25,418 nt of DNA. Source: Larix sibirica. Its lineage: Eukaryota; Streptophyta; Pinopsida; Pinales; Pinaceae. Location: the NCBI GenBank assembly GCA_004151065.3, contig NWUY0300006707.1:83866-109283 (forward strand), read 5' to 3'. The notes beneath the pieces are model-generated. The model saw only the letters and a program-made list of their open reading frames with translations. It ran no database searches and was not told where the DNA came from. Shown one piece after another: positions 20,782-25,418 of the stretch; position 1 is the stretch's first letter, and each line of letters begins with the position of its first letter. The translations under genes were made by a program, and so were the position numbers.

Positions 20782-21572
20782 ATGCCATTCCCTTCATCCT
20801 GGGGGAGTGGCTCTTTGTTGCTATTACTTCAGAGTGTGTGGAGGATGTCTTGTGTGGAAGGAGATCTATTGGAGGTAAGTACTAGATACATGACAGGGCA
20901 TGTGGTAATTGCACACAAGACTGGTAGCGTGGAGATTATCCTGCTTTGGAATATGAGGGGTTCGGGTTTTTTTACTGCTTTTGAAGGTGTTGGACATGGG
21001 TCTCCTAAATATTTTACGCAGGAAGGTGTGGAGTATGGGACTCTAGGTTTGGGTCTTTGGTTGGGTTTCTTCCTTCTTGTAGTTAGGATGAAGGTCAAGA
21101 AGGATTGGGCTGACAAGCTACATGAGCCATTAGAATAAATTTGGGACACTAGAGCTAATATTAAGGATATACGAGCCAATATATGCTGGAAGAATTAGTT
21201 ATTAAAGGGCGTTCTAGAAGCAGTTAGCCAGCTAACTGTTCATAAAAATGGTTTAGACCACCATATGGATGACGTTGAGGCAAATATGAGAGTCCATGAA
21301 GTACAACTATTTGGTTTGGATCATCGCCAGGATGATGTTGAAGGTAATATCAAGGCTTACAGAGCCCATGTGGACACAATCTTGGTTACCTTGGACCGTC
21401 ATGAGGAGTTGTTGATCATGAAATACTCTAGGATTGCTGAGAAAACTGGAAGTAAGGGAAACTAATCTCTTCAACAACCTATTCATATTGTTGTTAATAT
21501 TTCTAGTTCGGAGGCACACGCATGTGACAACGAAGAAGTCCAAGTAATGTATAGCCGTCATAACACCACCTA
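20782..21572 (+). pseudogene. Decayed frame with hydrophobic segment and 21-residue coiled-coil repeat
   Basis: One frame can be followed from 20782 to a TAG near 21572, broken by only three stops (21136 TAA, one TAG near 21196, 21463 TAA) and no shift. The first part includes GLGLWLGFFLLVV (near 21045-21085), hydrophobic enough for a membrane segment, followed by MKVKKDWADKLHEPLE. The second part is charged and heptad-like. LDHHMDDVEANMRVHEVQLFG (from 21253) is followed 63 bp later by LDHRQDDVEGNIKAYRA (from 21316), a 21-residue period, and then by LDRHEELL near 21391. I do not recognise the family. It follows the LINE RNase H by ~330 bp, so it may be a 3' extension of that element, a gag-like remnant, or a host gene piece. 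Confidence 0.45.
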
Positions 21573-23535
21573 GCTCTTTTTGTTTTCTTAGTTTTTTATG
21601 AACTTTTTTTGCCAACTTTTATTAGGCCAATATGTAAAAGTTTATAGTACTGTAGTAGTTGACAATTCTTTGCAAATAGTCTTAAGTATATGGATAGGCA
21701 TATGTGGGATTGATACTTATCGAGAAACAATAGAGCCAATTTTTGGACTACTGTAAATTTTTGTTGTTGATTTTTCAGCTTTTATAAATGCCAATATATC
21801 TTTCTTCATTAAAACAAATATTTACGGCAAAGTCCTATTAATTTTCAAAACCGAAAAGCTTCAAAATTTCAATGGGGGAAGGTACCAATGTCAATTCAAA
21901 CAACCCATCTACACTTCAAGCCAGTGCTTGCTAGCCGCATGGGAGAATCTTTAAATGTTTGAAATTTGTGAAAATCTAACTTCAACTCACAAAAGACACT
22001 TCAAACCTGCAAATTAATTTGCACTTAAAAAGTTGAAGGCTTGTGAGATTTTTAATCGAAAACAACAGATTAAATATTGTTTTTAGTGTTTTTAGCCGGT
22101 GTCTTGAATCCAATAGTGTCGAGTTGAGTAAAGAGATGAAAATTGATTGGTTTGGAATGATTCTCAAGGCTAATCAACTTATAAAATGCACAAGATCCAC
22201 CAAACTCCACAAGTAAACAAATGGTTTCCAAAAGATAATCACTTTTATTCCAAAGTTGTGTGTACAATGACTACAAATATTAACTCCAATTTATAAGAAC
22301 TTCAAGGGATGATATTATTATTCTCCAGTACTTTACTTACAACAATTTCAGGGGAAATGACATGTGAATTGAAGGCAAGCAACCTCCACTTCTTCACCAA
22401 TTTGCTCAACGGACAAGTATCATTCAAGACTCAGAATCAATGAATGAATAGGGGAATGAAGTAAGATATCAACCTCTTAAATTCTAGTGGCCTCTATTGT
22501 GTGCCTCACTCAATGTCCCTACCAAATCAAATGTTGTTATTAATGCCTATGTGTTTACACGAAGCACCATCCATGAGATGCAAGGAAGTGCCCAAGGGCT
22601 TACCCACAAGGTTTTCCATGGAAAAAATGTATCGATCCCTCATCTCATCAACCTCTCCATCTCTTGTAAACGAGTATGTGAGTGAACAAAAAAAATTTAC
22701 CACAATATAATGAGAGAAGGAATTAGGAATAGGACAAGGAATGTGCACTCTTCCTGCTTAAAATATAACATAAAAAAGGAGAGAAGAAAGATCAAAAGGA
22801 TGAAATTCAAGTAGTGCACACTAGGTAGAAGCCACTAGTAGTTCAAGTTTTCCAAAAATAGCCATCAATCACATAATAACAAAATTCCCCAAGTGAGTTA
22901 CACGAACTTCAATGGATAAGTGCCAAGAGAAAGTAGGAAAGTGTCATGAAACTCCTCCAAGATGGGTGCCTTCTCCTACCAAGAAGAACATGTGAAACTT
23001 TCCTAGATTAGCCTCTGGATGGAGTGCCTTCCTTTTGCTTAATATAGATGCACTAAGAATGGAATGGATGAGGTTCAAAAGCTCCAACAAACTCCATGTG
23101 TAGCACTCCCTTCCTAAATTAATCATTATGTGAAAATAGAATGTGGGCCACTTCCTTAACTTAGTTTTGAGGTAGAAATTAGATGAACTCACTAACAAAA
23201 ATTAGACCCACCATAGAGTGCCAAACTTTTAAACCATTATTCAAGACATGCATGATTGAAAATTCAACCAAGGTCTAGTTCTTAGACTAGGGCACACTTC
23301 TCCATGCCATTAATAACCTGACTTAACTTGTCAATATGAAAGCTGGCCAATGATAAAACTTTGCTTGATTTAGAAGTTTCCTTGAAATATATTTCAATTG
23401 GAACTATCAATCCACTATGAATAACACAAAAGCTTCCTTCAAGAAAGAACACTAATCTAAATATGTAAATGGATAAGGTTGTGTCCAAAAATAGCAAGAA
23501 TGAGCTCCTTCGAGAATGTGCCCTCTTACTATGTA
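21573..23535. other. Unassigned AT-rich non-coding stretch
   Basis: Only short overlapping frames on both strands, none with a recognisable motif. The part 21573-21800 is rich in T-runs and could be the 3' UTR of the preceding element. The part 22200-23480 resembles plant LTR or spacer sequence in texture, but no LTR pair, polypurine tract or primer-binding site was found. Confidence 0.35.
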
Positions 23536-23659
23536 GGAAGCTTCCTCTTCAAGAAATTGCAACAATTAGCACCAACTTGCTCTATAATTGGGGTCGAGGA
23601 AGCTTCCTCTTCGAGAAATTGCAACAATTAGCATCAACTAGCTCTATAATTGGGGTCCA
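23536..23659. repeat. 62-bp tandem duplication, two units
   Basis: Units 23536-23597 and 23598-23659 are nearly identical. Both contain ggaagcttcctcttc, gaaattgcaacaattagca and ctctataattggggtc. A few substitutions separate them. The unit begins with the palindrome ggaagcttcc. No function is evident. Confidence 0.9.
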
Positions 23660-25190
23660 CTAAGGTGCACTCATTCAAGTGCATCAATTAAGCCACAGTG
23701 TACCATATAAAACGTCCTAGAAGTTTCATCAAGTGATGTGCTCCCCTCCTAGGCCTAATATAGCATGCTAATGAATAGAATTGAATCTAATTGAAGTCAA
23801 ATCATTGACAACTCAATTGAATTAAACTCCAATTGAAGTCAATTCCATTGAACTAATATACACTACATTGAATTATAGCTAACTCAACCCATCTTCTCCT
23901 CAAGTACGGTGCACCCCCTCATGAGTACTCAAGCTAACAAATGTCATCCAAAACTAAAGACAATGACATCTCTTCAATTTGGTGAACTACTCATTTATTC
24001 AACACAAGTGGGAAAATATAATCAAGAAAGCATAAGTGATTAGGATAAAACATCAACATGGAAATGTAGCACATTGCAATTTGAGGTAGGTGTTGCTCCT
24101 ATAAGTGATAGAAACCCTAATTTTGACCAAAAAATTAATGTTCTAGAAATGACTTGAGATTTGACAATATTGTTGCTCACCATAATGGGTACCTAAAAAT
24201 ATGGTTAAATCTAAAATTGAATAAACCCTAATTTTAACCTAAAAAATTACAGTGTATGATCCATAAATTTGACTTGCATGTTGTACTCAATGTTGGGTGT
24301 CCAAAAAAGTAATTATTTCTATAAGTGTAGAATTTATACTTTTAGACCTAAGTTTGACCATATTTGACTAGGACCTTAACCACTTCGGAACACCGCCAAA
24401 AGGACATATTCAAGTCTCCCAAAAAGGGTATATGAATCTACAATCAAATTTCAAGAAAGATAAATTTTCAAAAAATAGTTTTTTTTTCAAGATTGCAAAT
24501 CCCGAGAGTTTGAAAGAGCCCATGTAGAGAACTATCAAATGGGTGCCTAAAACTGGCATCAACTGCTAAAGAGAACATGTTTCTAAAAATATAAACTCTC
24601 TAAAATAACCAATTCAAGATTATGAAAATCCCCATATGATTGTTGTCAACCTCCATTGCATACTTCAAAAGTTGCATGTTAATTGTATGCACGGGGCAAC
24701 TTGCTAAAGATAGATGGTAGAACCTTGTAAAATAACAATGAGGTGTTGTCCCTGGAATAAGAAATATATAAATTTGGAATTGATCCCAAAATCTCATATA
24801 CAACAACTTTGAAACAAGGATCTGGCCAAGGTACTCACAAGTCATCGATGTTGAACCCACCACTAAAGTCCATGAATTATCAATGGTTAATCAATCGAGA
24901 TGAATTTGGAAGAAGTCTATCTTGATCATGCATTGTAGTCATGAACATACTATAACTTAACACTCAAATTAGCATGAGTAAATTCATTGTTAACAAGTCC
25001 CCTATGTCAAGGGCCTCGATGTTACTTGAAATTATTGGTATCCCCACACATCCTTGAACATTTCCATACTTGCCAAAAATATTGGCGGAACATTACCTCT
25101 AAGTGCTTAAAGTGTTTTAACGACCTAACACCTAACGTCGACATTTTAATTTTACATATAGTCGTTGGAATAGGTATTCGGATGATCCAC
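23660..25190. other. Unassigned AT-rich stretch with scattered short repeats
   Basis: No coding evidence. Variants of attgaa/ttgaagtcaa recur between 23780 and 23880. A block starting aaaccctaatttt occurs at 24112 and again at 24223 (period ~111 bp, diverged). The motif aaaccctaa is a plant telo-box, but it is isolated and is not a telomere array. Confidence 0.35.
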
Positions 25191-25196
25191 GGTTGG

Positions 25197-25254
25197 CATT
25201 TTCGTTGTCGACGTTTCGAATCCCAAGCTGGATTCATCATCAGGACAGAATATG
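25197..25254 (-). ncRNA. Hammerhead ribozyme-like motif, stem-III-poor (Penelope type)
   Basis: Read on the minus strand. The core CTGATGA is at 25243-25237. Stem II is GAATCC (25235-25230) and GGATTC (25223-25218), six perfect pairs around a 6-nt loop. The second core GAAA is at 25217-25214. It is followed by C then GTC at 25212-25210, which matches a GUC cleavage triplet (cut expected between 25210 and 25209). Stem III is reduced to A-C/G-U with no loop, so it cannot close in one molecule, but ACGU is self-complementary and could pair between two. Stem I forms from GACA (25209-25206) with TGTC (25247-25244), then GAAAATG (25203-25197) with CATATTC (25254-25248), six of seven pairs. One extra U (25236) between core and stem II departs from the consensus. 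Small hammerheads with diminished stem III are known from Penelope-like elements and act as dimers. Confidence 0.7.
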
Positions 25255-25265
25255 TTGTAAAAACT

Positions 25266-25359
25266 CTTCTTTTCATCTTCAGCACCAATTGTTTACTTTT
25301 ATGAATGAATAATTTTTGAATGAATTTTTAGAACTTTGGTGCTGAAGATGAAAAGAAGA
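25266..25359. repeat. 24-bp perfect inverted repeat beside the ribozyme motif
   Basis: Arm 25266-25289 is the exact reverse complement of arm 25336-25359, with a 46-nt AT-rich loop. One mismatch outside the arms is followed by an A5/T5 pairing. On the minus strand this hairpin lies just 5' of the hammerhead-like motif. The right arm is also part of the 36-bp direct repeat. Confidence 0.9.
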
Positions 25360-25396
25360 TTTTTTAGAACATTGGTGCTGAAGATGAAAAGATGAA
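25325..25396. repeat. 36-bp direct repeat, at least two units, at window end
   Basis: Units begin tttttagaac at 25325 and 25361 and both contain ttggtgctgaagatgaaaag, so the period is 36 bp. Shorter gaagat/gaaaagatga echoes follow up to the window end at 25418, so the array may continue outside. Confidence 0.85.
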
Positions 25397-25418
25397 GATT
25401 TAGAAGACGAAAAGATGA

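Noticed and set aside
22944-23198. 84-codon minus-strand open frame
   Set aside because: No motif. It lies in AT-rich spacer-like DNA with competing frames and is not supported as a gene.
24112-24250. Telomere-like aaaccctaa motifs
   Set aside because: Isolated single motifs about 111 bp apart, not an array. They fit telo-box or chance occurrence.
25022-25288. 88-codon minus-strand open frame across the ribozyme motif
   Set aside because: The structural RNA pattern explains conservation here better than coding. The product has no recognised domain.
23536-25396. CRISPR-like array of short repeats
   Set aside because: Repeats are adjacent tandem duplications or echo repeats without regular unique spacers, and the genome is evidently eukaryotic.

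Overview
The window looks like nuclear intergenic DNA of a large, repeat-rich plant genome. It is AT-rich and holds broken plant-type retroelements: a Ty1/copia remnant and an L1-like LINE with DUF4283, CCHC, APE, RT, zf-RVT and RNase H parts. I see no intact host gene, no bacterial-style operon and no rRNA or tRNA. A gymnosperm is plausible, but this is inference from the style of the decayed elements and from a Penelope-type ribozyme motif at the right end. No coding region is intact. Almost every frame I recognise carries stops, frameshifts or lost catalytic residues.

Layout. Positions 1-6773 and 6849-13621 are the same sequence at a constant offset of 6848 bp. I noticed only four substitutions and no net indel. 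They are separated by one unknown base (n at 6774) and a 74-bp stretch (6775-6848). The n lies exactly at the junction, so two overlapping contig ends placed in tandem is the most likely explanation. Each copy holds, in order: a collapsed copia gag-protease-RT remnant (1-1374); a promoter-like, possibly LTR-derived stretch with a cluster of RY (CATGCA) motifs before a TATA box (2075-2290); unassigned DNA; a decayed minus-strand fragment resembling a GNAT acetyltransferase of the NAT9 kind (3859-4235); more unassigned DNA; and the start of a ~726-bp tandem repeat. The second copy continues through the whole second unit of that repeat, to about 14245.

From 14246 to 14958 there is AT-rich DNA with a diverged 126-bp tandem repeat. 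From 14959 to about 20450 lies one plus-strand LINE in 5'-3' order: ORF1 (DUF4283-like region plus CCHC knuckle), then ORF2 with an endonuclease that has lost at least two key acidic residues, RT with an FVDD box, zf-RVT and a C-terminal RNase H. After it, 20782-21572 is one decayed frame with a hydrophobic segment followed by a coiled-coil-like stretch with a 21-residue repeat, of unknown origin. From 21573 to about 25190 the DNA is non-coding and AT-rich, with small tandem duplications.

The most notable item is at 25197-25254 on the minus strand. It is a hammerhead ribozyme-like element with a CTGATGA core, a perfect 6-bp stem II, GAAA, no real stem III (GAAACGTC) and a stem I that can be drawn around a GUC cleavage site. 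This is the architecture known for the small, stem-III-poor hammerheads of Penelope-like retroelements, which cleave as dimers. Just upstream of it, in its own orientation, lie a 24-bp inverted repeat and a 36-bp direct repeat.
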